Positions 26,489 to 36,172 are shown, counted from the stretch's first letter. The stretch: DNA of 64,000 bases from Halanaerobium saccharolyticum (GCF_003053565.1 NZ_QAXS01000006.1:1-64000), one strand, 5' to 3'. The notes: generated from the letters alone by a model not told the origin. Numbers and translations: made by a program.

Positions 26489-28579
26489 TTATTCTACCTG
26501 AAAATCATTGATATTATTAATTAATTCTTCAGACATAGTTTTAAGCTCAACAGCTGTATCTAAAATCTCATCTGTTGAAGCAGACTGTTCTTCTGTTGAA
26601 GCCGAAATCTGTTCTGAACTGGAAGCAAAATCACGGGTTACTTTTGCAATATCATTAATAGCATTTTCAACATTTTCGCTTTCTTCTCGCATTGATGCAA
26701 TTCTCTTAACTACATTATTAATTGAATTCCCTAAATCATTTGATACATTTCTAATTTCTTTAAAGATGTCATTTGTCTCTTCAATACTGCCCACACTGGC
26801 ATCTACAAGTTCCTCATTTTCATCCATAGAATTAACTGCCTGATTAACTCCAGACTGAATTTTTTCTATTAGCTTAGATATTTGTTCTGTTGCATCTGCT
26901 GATTCTTCTGCAAGAGAACGAATCTCGTCTGCTACTACAGAAAAACCTCGCCCTGCTTCTCCAGCTCTTGCAGCTTCTATTGCCGCATTAAGAGCTAATA
27001 AATTAGTCTGATTAGAAATATCATTAATTAAAACTACAATATCTCCAATTTCTTCTGACATTGTCCCTAAATTTTGAATTAGCTTTGCGACTTCCGATGT
27101 CTCCTGACTCAGATCATTAATATTTTTAATAGAACTATCAACAGTCTGATTCCCTTTTTCGATACTGCTTAAAACTTCTTGAGCACCTTTTGAAATTTCT
27201 TCCGCATTACTATCAACTTCTTTAATCTCATTATTTAAACGCTGAACATTATTATTACTTTCTTCTATCTGAGCAAGCTGTTCTTCTGAACCAGCTGATA
27301 AATTTTCTACTGCCAGACCAACTTCTTCTGCTCCTTTACTAACCTCACGACTATTATTATCCATTTTTTCTGCTGACTGATTTAAATTTCTTGCTTGTTG
27401 ATCAATATCAATTACCAGACCTTTAAGTTCATCTAGCATCTCATTAAAAATACCAGCCATAATTCCAATTTCATCTTTTCTTTTTAAATTCTTGCCTTCC
27501 ATCTTGACCTGATCTCTTAAATCACCATTTTTCATATTCCTAAATGCTTCCATAAAGGCTGAAAGTGGTTTAAGCTGCCAGCTAATAAATAAGACTGTAA
27601 TAATTAAAGCTAAAAACAATGAAATTATTGATACTGTTAAAATATTCTGGCCTAAACTATTTACAGGTGCCAGCATTTCAGAATTTGGTATTTCTACTGC
27701 CAGAGCTAAGTTTTCAGTAATTTGTTCTTTTAGTAAATAATTATTATCTATCTCAGTAGTTATTATATTTTCTCCCTCTACCTGATTATCTATAAACCAC
27801 TGATTATCAATTGTCTGGGCAAATAAATCTCTATTTTGAGCTCTAATTATTTGTCCATTCGCGTTAATAAGCCTATAATTATCTGCATTATCAACAGCAA
27901 GACTCTGGAGCTCAGAGTAAACAATTTCTGGGTTTAGGGCAAGAACAATATAAGCAGTTATAGTCTCCCCATCATCTCCATATAGTGGAGAATTATATAA
28001 TAAGTAGTTGTTTTCTCCCTCACTATGGATAGTACCAAAATTAATATCTTTATATAAATCTTGACTCAGATGTTCTCTTAAGTAATTCTCATTATCTTCT
28101 ACAGCCTGAGCTGAATAAGCACGAGAATCGGCAATAACAGTTCCATCTGCCATAGCAAGATATGCATATTCAATACTTTCTATGTTTTTGGAAACTGAAC
28201 CCAGGGCTGAAGCAGTAGAATATTCCATACTTAAAAAGGAATCAATATTTGCTAAAAATTCTTCTCTCTGTTCAGCAGTTACTTCTCCTCCGGGATAAAG
28301 TCCTTCCATTAGAGTATAATAACCATTAAAACTACTATCAGAGCTAATTGAGTCTATTTGCCGATTAAGTGTTTTTAACATTGCATCAACATTGCTTTGA
28401 TAAGAAGCAGCAATTAAATTAATATTTTCATCAATCTGTTCTCTCACAATCTCAGATGCTGAATTAAAAGTTATGTAACTGATCGTTCCTAAAACTAATA
28501 ATAAAATTAAAACTATAATGGCAGAAATCTTCCATTTGAGTGAGTGAAAAAATCCGAGTTTTCCTTTTTGGGAAGCCAT
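26489..28579 (-). CDS. Methyl-accepting chemotaxis protein with periplasmic sensor
   Basis: 696 residues. A cytoplasmic start is followed by helix 1 (about 14-35), a roughly 270-residue periplasmic region of dCache type, helix 2 ([18 protein letters not shown]), HAMP and a long coiled-coil signalling domain. The hairpin tip [20 protein letters not shown] is the invariant part that binds CheA/CheW. Glu/Gln/Ser-rich heptads give methylation sites. It stands upstream of, and 24 bases from, the beta-mannosidase, inside the mannan region. A sugar ligand or a sugar-loaded binding protein is therefore a reasonable guess. No other motility gene is in the window. Confidence 0.95.
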   Translation of the reverse strand: MASQKGKLGFFHSLKWKISAIIVLILLLVLGTISYITFNSASEIVREQIDENINLIAASYQSNVDAMLKTLNRQIDSISSDSSFNGYYTLMEGLYPGGEVTAEQREEFLANIDSFLSMEYSTASALGSVSKNIESIEYAYLAMADGTVIADSRAYSAQAVEDNENYLREHLSQDLYKDINFGTIHSEGENNYLLYNSPLYGDDGETITAYIVLALNPEIVYSELQSLAVDNADNYRLINANGQIIRAQNRDLFAQTIDNQWFIDNQVEGENIITTEIDNNYLLKEQITENLALAVEIPNSEMLAPVNSLGQNILTVSIISLFLALIITVLFISWQLKPLSAFMEAFRNMKNGDLRDQVKMEGKNLKRKDEIGIMAGIFNEMLDELKGLVIDIDQQARNLNQSAEKMDNNSREVSKGAEEVGLAVENLSAGSEEQLAQIEESNNNVQRLNNEIKEVDSNAEEISKGAQEVLSSIEKGNQTVDSSIKNINDLSQETSEVAKLIQNLGTMSEEIGDIVVLINDISNQTNLLALNAAIEAARAGEAGRGFSVVADEIRSLAEESADATEQISKLIEKIQSGVNQAVNSMDENEELVDASVGSIEETNDIFKEIRNVSNDLGNSINNVVKRIASMREESENVENAINDIAKVTRDFASSSEQISASTEEQSASTDEILDTAVELKTMSEELINNINDFQVE

Positions 28580-28678
28580 TTTATTTCCTCCTGCTTAATT
28601 TTTTGGATCAAATTAATAAAATTAAAAATTTTTAAAATGAGTATAACTAAATTAACATTAATTGTCTTGAAAGTCAAT

Positions 28679-28753
28679 AAAGCTTAAAGTGGTTAAGGGA
28701 TATTAAGCTGGTATAGGGGAACCTGCTCTATAATTAAACCACTCTAAGCTTTT
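28679..28753 (-). repeat. 75-base structured inverted repeat after the GH1 gene
   Basis: Outer arms AAAGCTTAAAGTGGTT and AACCACTCTAAGCTTT pair over about 16 bases with one mismatch; an inner TATAG/CTATA stem lies between them. It lies 20 bases past the GH1 stop and just before the chemoreceptor promoter. A terminator is possible (minus-strand tail ATTGACTTT is weak), but the length and branching are unusual. A small MITE-like insertion or a structured RNA are alternatives. Confidence 0.45.
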
Positions 28754-28772
28754 ATTGCCTTAGAACAAATAT

Positions 28773-30125
28773 TTATTTATCTAAACCGTTTTTAGCAATA
28801 ACTTCCTGCAGTAGCTTAGCACTATCTTTTAAAATTCTTGTCTGCTCATTTTCATAATCAATGAATATAATTCCAAAGCGTTTATCATAACCATATGCCC
28901 ATTCGAAATTATCCATTAATGACCAGATGTAATAACCAGCAAGATTAACTCCAGCTTCAATCGCCTGCTTGGCTGCTTTAAAATGTTCTTCCAAATATTC
29001 AACTCGTTTCTTATCATGAACCTGCCCATCTTCTGCTATTTGATCATCATAGGCAGCTCCATTTTCGGTAATAAAGATTGGAGCTTTAGTATATTCTTTG
29101 TTTAATCTTAATAATAAATCAGTTAAGCCCTCTGGATATACCTCCCAATCCATTTCGGTGTATTCTACACCATCTGGTTTTACTGTTTTAAAATTAAGTT
29201 TTTCAGACTCATCATATTCAACCACTGCTCTTGAATAATAGTTGATACCTAAAAAATCAATATCTCTGCTTATTATTTCTAAGTCTCCCTTTTCCATTTC
29301 AAAAGGATTATCATATTCATTCTGATATAAAGACATTAATTTTTCCGGATACTTAGCTTTAAAAACTGGATCTAAAAACCAGCGATTATTAAAAGCATCA
29401 CAATAATCTTTAGCCAACTGATCTTCTGTGCTATTAGTTTTTGGATAAACATGGTTTAGGTTTAGAGTAATACCAACTTGACCATCGATACCACTTTCTC
29501 TAAAGCTCTTAACTGCCATTCCATGTGAAAGTAATAGATTATGTGCCACCTGTAATGCTTTTTGAGGATCGGTAAAACCAGGAGCATGCTCCCCCCATAG
29601 ATTACCAACCATCGAAACTACCATTGGCTCATTATGTGTTATCCAGCGGGGAACCAGGTCCCCCAGCTCCCTATACATTATCTGAGCATACTCATTGAAG
29701 TACTTGGCTGTATCTCTATTTTCCCAGCCTCCATTATCCTGCAGTTTCTGGGGTAAATCCCAGTGATAAAGGGTTGCAGCAGGTTTAATCCCAGCCTCTA
29801 ATAACTTATTAACAAGATTTTTATAAAAATCAATTCCTTTTTGATTAATTTTCCCTTTTCCTGCTGGTAAGATTCTGGGCCAGGCTATAGAAAATCGGTA
29901 GGTATCCAGCCCGATTTCCTGCATTAATTTAACATCTTGCTGATAGCGATGGTAGTGATCACAGGCCACATCTCCGTTATCATTATTTGCTATATTACCT
30001 TTTTGGTGGGTAAATCTATCCCAGATAGACTCCCCTTTTCCATCTTCATTATATGCCCCTTCAATTTGATAAGATGCAGTAGCAGCACCCCATTCAAATT
30101 TTTCGGGGAACTTAATCATTGTCAT
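28773..30125 (-). CDS. GH1 beta-glycosidase (beta-glucosidase/beta-mannosidase)
   Basis: 450 residues, the usual bacterial GH1 length. N-terminal FEWGAATASYQIEGA, the acid/base Glu in THNEPMV and the nucleophile Glu in ITENGAAYDD are all present, as is the QIEGA/NYYSR sugar-binding set. No phospho-site signature is evident and the transporter is ABC type, so unphosphorylated beta-glucosides, mannosyl-glucose or mannosides are likely substrates. GGGAGG lies 7 bases before the ATG. It is the last gene of the Opp-type transporter operon. Confidence 0.94.
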   Translation of the reverse strand: MTMIKFPEKFEWGAATASYQIEGAYNEDGKGESIWDRFTHQKGNIANNDNGDVACDHYHRYQQDVKLMQEIGLDTYRFSIAWPRILPAGKGKINQKGIDFYKNLVNKLLEAGIKPAATLYHWDLPQKLQDNGGWENRDTAKYFNEYAQIMYRELGDLVPRWITHNEPMVVSMVGNLWGEHAPGFTDPQKALQVAHNLLLSHGMAVKSFRESGIDGQVGITLNLNHVYPKTNSTEDQLAKDYCDAFNNRWFLDPVFKAKYPEKLMSLYQNEYDNPFEMEKGDLEIISRDIDFLGINYYSRAVVEYDESEKLNFKTVKPDGVEYTEMDWEVYPEGLTDLLLRLNKEYTKAPIFITENGAAYDDQIAEDGQVHDKKRVEYLEEHFKAAKQAIEAGVNLAGYYIWSLMDNFEWAYGYDKRFGIIFIDYENEQTRILKDSAKLLQEVIAKNGLDK

Positions 30126-30211
30126 TAAAATGCCTCCCTGCTAAATATACTCTTCCGAACAGCTCAACACTTTCTTTTATCTAAGCTTAACGGAAAAATA
30201 ATAATTAACTT

Positions 30212-31135
30212 CTATTGATCACTGAATAAGACACTGTGGTCTTCTTCTATCTCTACAAAACCCTTACCCTTATTATTTTGGTAAAAGTCATTTACATCAT
30301 CTACAACTTGTTCTGGCAAGAATTCTTCGTCTGGATCCCAGCGCTCACCAATCTCAGGTACTGCTTCAAATAACATCTGAGTATAAGGATGAGTCGCGTT
30401 TTCGTATATCTTTTTGGTGTCTCCTCTTTCAACCAGGCGTCCTTTGTACATAATAAGTGATTTATCACTGATGTAATAACCAAGGTTCAAATCATGAGTT
30501 ATAAATATAACTGACATACCATGTTTTTTACAGGATTCCACCAATAAGTTTAAAACTCCAATTCTAGTTGAGGCATCTAACATACTGATTAACTCATCTG
30601 CAATTAGAACATCTACATCCATCAGCAGAGCTCTGGCTATCAACAATCTCTGCAGCTGGCCTCCACTTAATTGATGGGGAAATTTACCCAGAGTTCGATC
30701 TGGATTTAAGTTCACATCATAAAGAGCATCTCTAATTGCCTTATCTTTATCTTCATAATCTAAATCAAAGGAATCGAAAATCAGATCAAAAACTCTATCC
30801 ACTCTGTATAAAGGGTTAAATGTTGCAAATGGATCCTGAAATATTCCCTGAACTCGTCGATAATAATTCTGAGTTTCAGATTTATCATTTATTTCAGCAA
30901 TATCTTTGCCTTTATATATTATCTTTCCTTCACTGGGATTAATTAGTTTCAATATCAATTTACCAACAGTAGTTTTCCCACTACCACTTTCTCCGATCAA
31001 AGAAATTATTTTTCCTTTTTCAATATGAAAAGATACATCTTTAGCCGCTACAGTATATTCTGGATTTAAAATTCCACTTTTAAAAACTTTAGTTAAACCC
31101 TGAACAGACATTACTATATCTTTATTTTTGGCCAC
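30212..31135 (-). CDS. Opp/Dpp-type ABC transporter ATPase (OppF-like), oligosaccharide importer
   Basis: 307 residues. Walker A is GESGSGKTT, the signature LSGGQLQR, and Walker B VLIADELISMLD, where the usual PTS after Glu is LIS. It lacks the C-terminal cysteine cluster of its partner and ends in an acidic tail. The start overlaps the end of the upstream ATPase gene by 14 bases, so translation is coupled. With the partner, two permeases and a periplasmic binding protein it forms one importer. The sugar genes around it, and Opp-type sugar importers known in Thermotoga, suggest oligosaccharides rather than peptides. Confidence 0.92.
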   Translation of the reverse strand: MAKNKDIVMSVQGLTKVFKSGILNPEYTVAAKDVSFHIEKGKIISLIGESGSGKTTVGKLILKLINPSEGKIIYKGKDIAEINDKSETQNYYRRVQGIFQDPFATFNPLYRVDRVFDLIFDSFDLDYEDKDKAIRDALYDVNLNPDRTLGKFPHQLSGGQLQRLLIARALLMDVDVLIADELISMLDASTRIGVLNLLVESCKKHGMSVIFITHDLNLGYYISDKSLIMYKGRLVERGDTKKIYENATHPYTQMLFEAVPEIGERWDPDEEFLPEQVVDDVNDFYQNNKGKGFVEIEEDHSVLFSDQ

Positions 31136-32114
31136 TTAAATCACTTCCTAACTCTTTCCATCTCCAGCAGGATACATAATGATCTTCTGCTACCTGCTCC
31201 CGCTGAGGTGTTTCTTCACATTTGTCTATTGCATAAGGACAGCGGTGTCTAAAGCGACATCCTTCACCAATGTTTAATAAATGAGGTGGTGTTCCATCAA
31301 TCCCGGACAATCTTTTATCTTTATACTGAATTCCTACTTTTGGTAAAGAATCAATTAAAGCTCTAGTATAAGGATGACGAGGATTATCTACAATCTCATC
31401 TGTCGGTCCAATTTCAGCAAAATTACCAGCATACATAATCATTATTCTGTCAGCTATCTGATATAGAATTGATAAATCATGGGTAATAAAAATTGAAGAC
31501 TTAATAATGCCTAAATCTCTTAAATTAGCAAGCATTGTTGCCACAAAGCGCTGTGAACTCACATCTAAAGCAGATGTAATCTCATCAGCTATTAAAAACT
31601 CTGGATCTAAGATTGTCGAAATTACCATAATTACTCTCTGTTTCATACCACCAGATAATTCTATTGAATAACGATTTAAAACTGACTCATCCAGATTAAC
31701 TAAATCAAGTCTTTCTTTAACTTTATTAAAAAACTTTTTATCAGTTTTGATTCCGTGCTGTCTGGCCAAATCTGCTATATATGTTTTGATTTTTTTAGTT
31801 GGGCTAAAAGCATCAAGGGCATACTGAGGAATTAAAGAAATAGTACTTAAACGCAATTTTTTAAATTCTTTTTCGCTCATTTCCATAATTTTGTTCCCTA
31901 CAAGATCAACCTCACCTGATATGTATTTGAGAGGCTTTTTACGAGAAATAAATGAACTGGCAAGTGTACTTTTACCACAGCCTGACTCTCCAGCCAAACC
32001 CAAAATTTCGCCTTTTTTAAGATTGAAAGTTACATCATCTACTGCCTTAACTTGTCCTTTTAAAATATCATAGTATGCTTTGAGATTTTTGACTTCTAGT
32101 ATATTTTCACTCAT
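31122..32114 (-). CDS. Opp/Dpp-type ABC transporter ATPase (OppD-like), oligosaccharide importer
   Basis: 330 residues. Walker A is GESGCGKST, the signature LSGGMKQR, and Walker B FLIADEITSALD. The C-terminal oligopeptide-transporter domain has a cysteine-rich CRFRHRCPYAIDKC segment, which in some Dpp/Opp ATPases binds an iron-sulfur cluster. It follows the permease gene by 3 bases and overlaps the next ATPase gene. Works as a heterodimer with that subunit on the cytoplasmic face. Confidence 0.93.
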   Translation of the reverse strand: MSENILEVKNLKAYYDILKGQVKAVDDVTFNLKKGEILGLAGESGCGKSTLASSFISRKKPLKYISGEVDLVGNKIMEMSEKEFKKLRLSTISLIPQYALDAFSPTKKIKTYIADLARQHGIKTDKKFFNKVKERLDLVNLDESVLNRYSIELSGGMKQRVIMVISTILDPEFLIADEITSALDVSSQRFVATMLANLRDLGIIKSSIFITHDLSILYQIADRIMIMYAGNFAEIGPTDEIVDNPRHPYTRALIDSLPKVGIQYKDKRLSGIDGTPPHLLNIGEGCRFRHRCPYAIDKCEETPQREQVAEDHYVSCWRWKELGSDLSGQK

Positions 32115-32117
32115 ATC

Positions 32118-32981
32118 TTACATCTCCCTTAAACGTGGGTTAAAGGCTGCATCTAATCCTGTATTAACAAAGTATAAAGCTGTGATTAAAATTGTTAAAA
32201 TCAGACCAGGAATTATTGCCCACCACCACATGCCAAGTTGGATACCATTCCAGTTAACAGCATTCTGCATTACAAGACCAAGAGAAATACCCTTAGTTGG
32301 ACCAAGTCCTAAAAACTCTAACTGAACTGTTGCCAGCATTGTTCCATTAAATTGCTGGATAAAAACCATAAATACATAGGAGAACATATTTGAAGCAATA
32401 TCTTCTCTTAAAATTCTACTAACACTAATTGAAGAAATTCTGGATAAAGATACATACTCCTGATTTTTTAAAGAAAGAGTCTGTGATCTAACAGCTCTTG
32501 CTGTCCAGGGCCAGGCTGTTGAAGCAACGATTACTGCCATAACAAATGTACCTCTAACTTCTAAAAATGCTGCAATTACAATTAAAAGTGCAAGCTGAGG
32601 CATAACTACAAAGATATTTGTTAACATCATTAATAACTCATCGAAAATTGTACCTCCATAATAACCGGCAACGAAACCGATAATACAACCAATTAATGTT
32701 GCAATTGTACCAGCAACAGCTCCAACCAAAAGAGTAGAACGTAGACCGTGAACTGTCCGGGTAAATACATCCTTACCATCGATAGTTGTACCGAAAAAAT
32801 GATCTGAGGAAGGTGGTAAATACCCCTGTCCTGCATATTCATCATATTCATATTGTGCAATTAAAGGTCCAAATGCTGCCAGCAAAAAGACAATAGCTAC
32901 AATTGTCAAACCAAAAATAACTTTTTTATTTGTAAGGGCATAATATAAATTTTCATGTTTTGCCCAAAAATCTTTTGCCAT
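32118..32981 (-). CDS. Opp-type ABC transporter permease (OppC-like), oligosaccharide importer
   Basis: 287 residues with six membrane helices. It begins with the OppC_N-type segment, then FFGTTIDGKDVFTR (start of the permease domain) and the EAA loop around LKNQEYVSLSRISSISVSRILRED. Gaps of 3 bases on both sides show it is mid-operon. Forms the channel with the OppB-like subunit upstream. Confidence 0.92.
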   Translation of the reverse strand: MAKDFWAKHENLYYALTNKKVIFGLTIVAIVFLLAAFGPLIAQYEYDEYAGQGYLPPSSDHFFGTTIDGKDVFTRTVHGLRSTLLVGAVAGTIATLIGCIIGFVAGYYGGTIFDELLMMLTNIFVVMPQLALLIVIAAFLEVRGTFVMAVIVASTAWPWTARAVRSQTLSLKNQEYVSLSRISSISVSRILREDIASNMFSYVFMVFIQQFNGTMLATVQLEFLGLGPTKGISLGLVMQNAVNWNGIQLGMWWWAIIPGLILTILITALYFVNTGLDAAFNPRLREM

Positions 32982-32984
32982 AAC

Positions 32985-33974
32985 CTACACCTCCTCAGTG
33001 AATGAAAGTCTTACTCTAGGATCAATAAACATGTAAACAATATCTACTAAAAAGTTTGCTGCTAAAACCATAGTTACTATTGTTAAAAATACTCCCTGCA
33101 TTAAAAAATAATCCTGATTTTGTACTGCGTCTAACATCATTCTACCGAGGCCAGGATAGTTAAATACTACCTGAACAGTGATTGCTCCACCAACAATCCT
33201 TCCAATTCTTAAAGCAAGACCGGTAACCTGAGGTAAAACACCATTACGAAAACCATAATTACGAATTAATTTTTTTGAGGCTCCGAGTGTTTCCATATAC
33301 TTTGAATAATTAGAACTCTTCTCATACATAATCATATTCCGCATACCGATTGCCCAACCACCGAGCTGAACTAAAAACATAGTAAAGAATGGTAAAAACC
33401 AGTGGTGTAAAAAATCAGCTATAAAATTCCAGGTAAAAGCTGGGGAAGTTGTCGAACCATAAGCTCCACTGATTGGGAACCAACCAATCACCACTCCAAA
33501 GAAAAACACCACAATACCTGCCATCCAAAAATATGGTGAGGAAGCTAAAAAATAAAAGAACGGCATTGAAGCATTATCTACCTTTTTATCTGTTCCAGAA
33601 TAAGCACCTAGTTTATTACCAACAATCCAGCTTAATATAATTGCGGGAAACAGAACGGCAAGATCATAAACTACAGCTCTTTTTATAATATCAAAAACTG
33701 GTGTTGGAAACTGAATAATTGAAATTCCAAAATCAAATGTAAAAACTGATTTCCAAAAGTTTAAATACTGCTCCCAGATCGGCTGATCTAAGTTAAAGAG
33801 TAAGGTTAATTGTTCTTCTAAAATTTCACGTCCACCCTCCATACCAGAAAAACGTGATAAAAGTGATTGAATTGGATCTCCGGGCATCATTCTGGGGATA
33901 GCAAAGTTAATAGTTACTGCTATTATAAAAGTAATAATATAAATGATTAATTTTTTTCGTAAATATTTACCCAT
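32985..33974 (-). CDS. Opp-type ABC transporter permease (OppB-like), oligosaccharide importer
   Basis: 329 residues, six membrane helices. It has the OppB N-terminus (INFAIPRMMPGDP) and the C-terminal FNYPGLGRMMLDAVQNQDY signature of this subfamily. The MPGDP motif is shared with the OppB at 58197. It follows the binding-protein gene after a hairpin. Substrate by context: beta-linked oligosaccharides, possibly mannosides or cellodextrins. Confidence 0.93.
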   Translation of the reverse strand: MGKYLRKKLIIYIITFIIAVTINFAIPRMMPGDPIQSLLSRFSGMEGGREILEEQLTLLFNLDQPIWEQYLNFWKSVFTFDFGISIIQFPTPVFDIIKRAVVYDLAVLFPAIILSWIVGNKLGAYSGTDKKVDNASMPFFYFLASSPYFWMAGIVVFFFGVVIGWFPISGAYGSTTSPAFTWNFIADFLHHWFLPFFTMFLVQLGGWAIGMRNMIMYEKSSNYSKYMETLGASKKLIRNYGFRNGVLPQVTGLALRIGRIVGGAITVQVVFNYPGLGRMMLDAVQNQDYFLMQGVFLTIVTMVLAANFLVDIVYMFIDPRVRLSFTEEV

Positions 33975-33994
33975 ATTTTGCTCCTTTCTAAATA

Positions 33995-34023
33995 ACAGGC
34001 CCGATAGTAACTATCGGACCTGT
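33995..34023 (-). terminator. Hairpin between the binding-protein and permease genes
   Basis: ACAGGCCCGATAG and CTATCGGACCTGT pair (one mismatch) around TAA; the minus-strand tail is TATTTAG. Probable partial terminator or mRNA stabiliser. Confidence 0.65.
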
Positions 34024-34052
34024 ATTAATGACTAAATTCAGTTTTGTGATCT

Positions 34053-35732
34053 TTACTGAGCAGGTTCCAATCCGATTAAGGTATGGATCATACCTAACTG
34101 ATAGGCATTACCCCAACTAACTGGTACACCATATGGATCATCTTCGCTTGGCCAGTTAGTCCAATTATTTGTTGTCTGCTGTGCCCAAAGACCATTGTGC
34201 CATAGTGGAACTGTTGGCATATCTTCTAATAAAATTCTCTGAATATCGGAAGCCAAATCTTGCTTAACTTCTTCATCTTTAGTCATATTGAAAGTATCAA
34301 TTTTTCTGAATAATGTTGGATTATCATAAGCACCCCAGTTACCATTACTAATTGTCTCTCCATGAATACTCTCATTTGCTACACCATTCCAGTAATCAAA
34401 TGGATTAGAGGAAAGAGTAGTGTTAAAGTTACCAATCAGCATATCAAAGTCTTTATTGAAACGCTTATTATCAAATAGTGAGGAATCTGGGAAGTTAGGT
34501 GTAATATTTACCCCAATTTCTTCAGCATTTTGAGAAATAACTCTAACAGCTGACATCCAGTCTGTCCAGCCACTAGGAACAATAATACTTAGTTCTAATG
34601 GATCTCCATTAGGCATATCTCTCCAACCATCACCATCTGCATCTACATAACCTGCATCATTTAATAATGCTTTGGCTTTAGTAGTATTATATTCAAAACC
34701 ATAATCTTCTACTACTTCTTCATCTAAATATTCTAACCAACCTTCTCCAAATAAACCAGTAGGATTAGCAGCCTGTACTAAACCACCATATACACGATCA
34801 ACAATTGCCTGCTGATCTACCATAAAGGCCATTGCTCTTCTAAATTTAACATCGTCCATTGGCTTTCTGGTTGTGTTCATGTACATATTAGCTGTGTTCC
34901 AGGAAAGCATATATGGTTCTTCTTCGTACCAAGTTTCTAAACCAAATTGGTCTTTAACTTTTTGGATTCCAGGTAGGAAGTTATTACTTAAATCAACCTC
35001 ACCCTTCATCAGCATACCCATAACAACATTGTTACTCTGGTTTACTAAGTCAACAATGTATTTTGGTGTAGGCTGACCAAAAACATCATTACCCCACCAG
35101 TCTTCATTTCTTTCCCAGACCATTCTATCCTGACCAGCTTCTCTGGCAGTATATGGTCCAGTTCCAACTGGATCCTGCATTGTTTTAGTGATTAACTCAT
35201 CAGAAGGAACTTCACTCCAGATGTGTTCTGGGATAATATAACGTCCGTATAATTCAGCATCCCATTCGGCATAATGTGGTTCACTGAATGTAAATCTTAC
35301 TGTATAGTCTCCTTCTGCTTCTACAGATTCCATCCAGTCCCAGATTGGAGAATACATAATTGAGTTATCTTTAGCTACTTCATAAGTAAAGACAACATCT
35401 TCTGAAGTTAATGCTTCTCCGTCTTCCCAACTAATACCTTCTCTTAACTCAACAACATATTCGTTGTCAGAAACCCATTCTCCACTTTCAGCAAGCCATG
35501 GCTCATACTTGTTTTCAAGTGGGTTGTAAGAGAACATTGTTTCATAAACTAATCCACCTGTACCAGGTGTAGGGTTAGGAATTAAAATATTCCAAGTTGA
35601 TGGAGGTCCCCACATAGCTCCAGAAACGACTAATGTCTCTTCTCTAGGAAGATCCTGAGCTAAAGACATTCCTCCAACTAAAAATAGAAAAGCTAGAGTC
35701 AAAATTAAAACCTTCTTACCAACATTCATCAT
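34053..35732 (-). CDS. Family 5 (Opp-type) solute-binding protein, oligosaccharide importer
   Basis: 559 residues. The signal peptide is about 1-25 (KKVLILTLAFLFLVGGMSLAQ), with cleavage near SLA-QD and no cysteine, so it is periplasmic. The mature protein is a family-5 (DppA/OppA-like) binder, with WEDGEALTSEDVVFTYE and the PVGTGPYTAREA motif. Close relatives in Thermotoga-like bacteria bind oligosaccharides; the operon's GH1 enzyme and LacI regulator argue for that here. It is the first gene after two palindromic promoters. Confidence 0.92.
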   Translation of the reverse strand: MMNVGKKVLILTLAFLFLVGGMSLAQDLPREETLVVSGAMWGPPSTWNILIPNPTPGTGGLVYETMFSYNPLENKYEPWLAESGEWVSDNEYVVELREGISWEDGEALTSEDVVFTYEVAKDNSIMYSPIWDWMESVEAEGDYTVRFTFSEPHYAEWDAELYGRYIIPEHIWSEVPSDELITKTMQDPVGTGPYTAREAGQDRMVWERNEDWWGNDVFGQPTPKYIVDLVNQSNNVVMGMLMKGEVDLSNNFLPGIQKVKDQFGLETWYEEEPYMLSWNTANMYMNTTRKPMDDVKFRRAMAFMVDQQAIVDRVYGGLVQAANPTGLFGEGWLEYLDEEVVEDYGFEYNTTKAKALLNDAGYVDADGDGWRDMPNGDPLELSIIVPSGWTDWMSAVRVISQNAEEIGVNITPNFPDSSLFDNKRFNKDFDMLIGNFNTTLSSNPFDYWNGVANESIHGETISNGNWGAYDNPTLFRKIDTFNMTKDEEVKQDLASDIQRILLEDMPTVPLWHNGLWAQQTTNNWTNWPSEDDPYGVPVSWGNAYQLGMIHTLIGLEPAQ

Positions 35733-35843
35733 TAATAAACACCCCTTTAAATTATTTTGTGATGCAAAATGTCACTCTCTTTTGTCTTAAGGGATTATTA
35801 ACTTATAAAAAGTAAGAGTGAGCAAATTTTTAGCAATTCCACT

Positions 35844-35892
35844 AATCTTCATTAAATTATTTAATTTAATGCTTAAAACTTTGACGAAGATT
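35844..35892 (-). promoter_or_regulatory. Palindromes in the leader of the Opp-type operon
   Basis: A perfect CATTAAATTA/TAATTTAATG palindrome (35850-35871) lies inside a larger AATCTTC...GAAGATT inverted repeat (35844-35850, 35886-35892). They fall between the downstream promoter and the binding-protein start, so they would be transcribed as leader RNA. Role unknown. Confidence 0.45.
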
Positions 35893-35900
35893 TAAAAGAA

Positions 35901-35966
35901 TTTGCGCTAAAAATTACTAAAACGATTTCTTAGTTTAATTATAGCGCAAATTTGTAGACAATTCAA
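35901..35966 (-). promoter_or_regulatory. Promoter P1 of the Opp-type operon with overlapping 9-bp inverted repeat
   Basis: On the minus strand TTGAAT (35961-35966), a 17-base spacer and TATAAT (35938-35943). The -10 overlaps one arm of TTTGCGCTA (35901-35909)/TAGCGCAAA (35942-35950). Between the arms lies ACTAA-AACGATTTC-TTAGT, which resembles the CG-centred operators of LacI/CcpA proteins. The layout suits repression of the operon by the divergent LacI-family protein or catabolite control. Confidence 0.65.
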
Positions 35967-36004
35967 GCTAATTTTTTAATTTTTTTATTTAATTTTCAAT
36001 GTAC

Positions 36005-36091
36005 GAAAGTTATTAGTCGCCACCTAGGTTGATTTTCGTGATTAACGAAATAACTTTCTTTTATTATAGCATTGTTTTTTCGTTTTTTCAA
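36005..36091 (-). promoter_or_regulatory. Promoter P2 of the Opp-type operon with 10-bp inverted repeat and TTTCGT operator
   Basis: On the minus strand TTGAAA (36086-36091), a 17-base spacer and TATAAT (36063-36068). Just downstream, GAAAGTTATT (36005-36014) pairs with AATAACTTTC (36049-36058). Nested within this, TTTCGT-GATTA-ACGAAA (36034-36050) has the size of a LacI-family operator. Confidence 0.6.
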
Positions 36092-36137
36092 ACTATTTTA
36101 AAAAATAATTTGATTTTATTTATTTTTGAACATATGT

Positions 36138-36172
36138 TATACTAAAAGAAATAAGTTTCGCTGATTTTGAAA
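36138..36172 (+). promoter_or_regulatory. Promoter and possible operator of the LacI-family gene
   Basis: An extended -10 (TGTTATACT, TATACT at 36138-36143) reads toward the regulator gene. TTTCG-N8-GAAA (36156-36172) follows; it has the same 17-base length and the same TTTCG/GAAA ends as the site at 36034-36050, which suggests autoregulation. Confidence 0.4.

Noticed and set aside
26508-26843. Plus-strand frame of 111 codons inside the chemoreceptor gene
   Set aside because: Shadow of the heptad-rich signalling domain; its Ser-rich repeats mirror the coiled coil on the other strand.
34053-35732. Oligopeptide-binding protein for nutrition peptides
   Set aside because: Family 5 includes sugar binders; the GH1 gene in the operon, the divergent LacI-family gene and the mannan surroundings argue for oligosaccharides, though this is not proven.
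35840-36070. CRISPR-like or tandem repeat array
   Set aside because: The repeats are distinct inverted repeats, not regularly spaced direct repeats with spacers.
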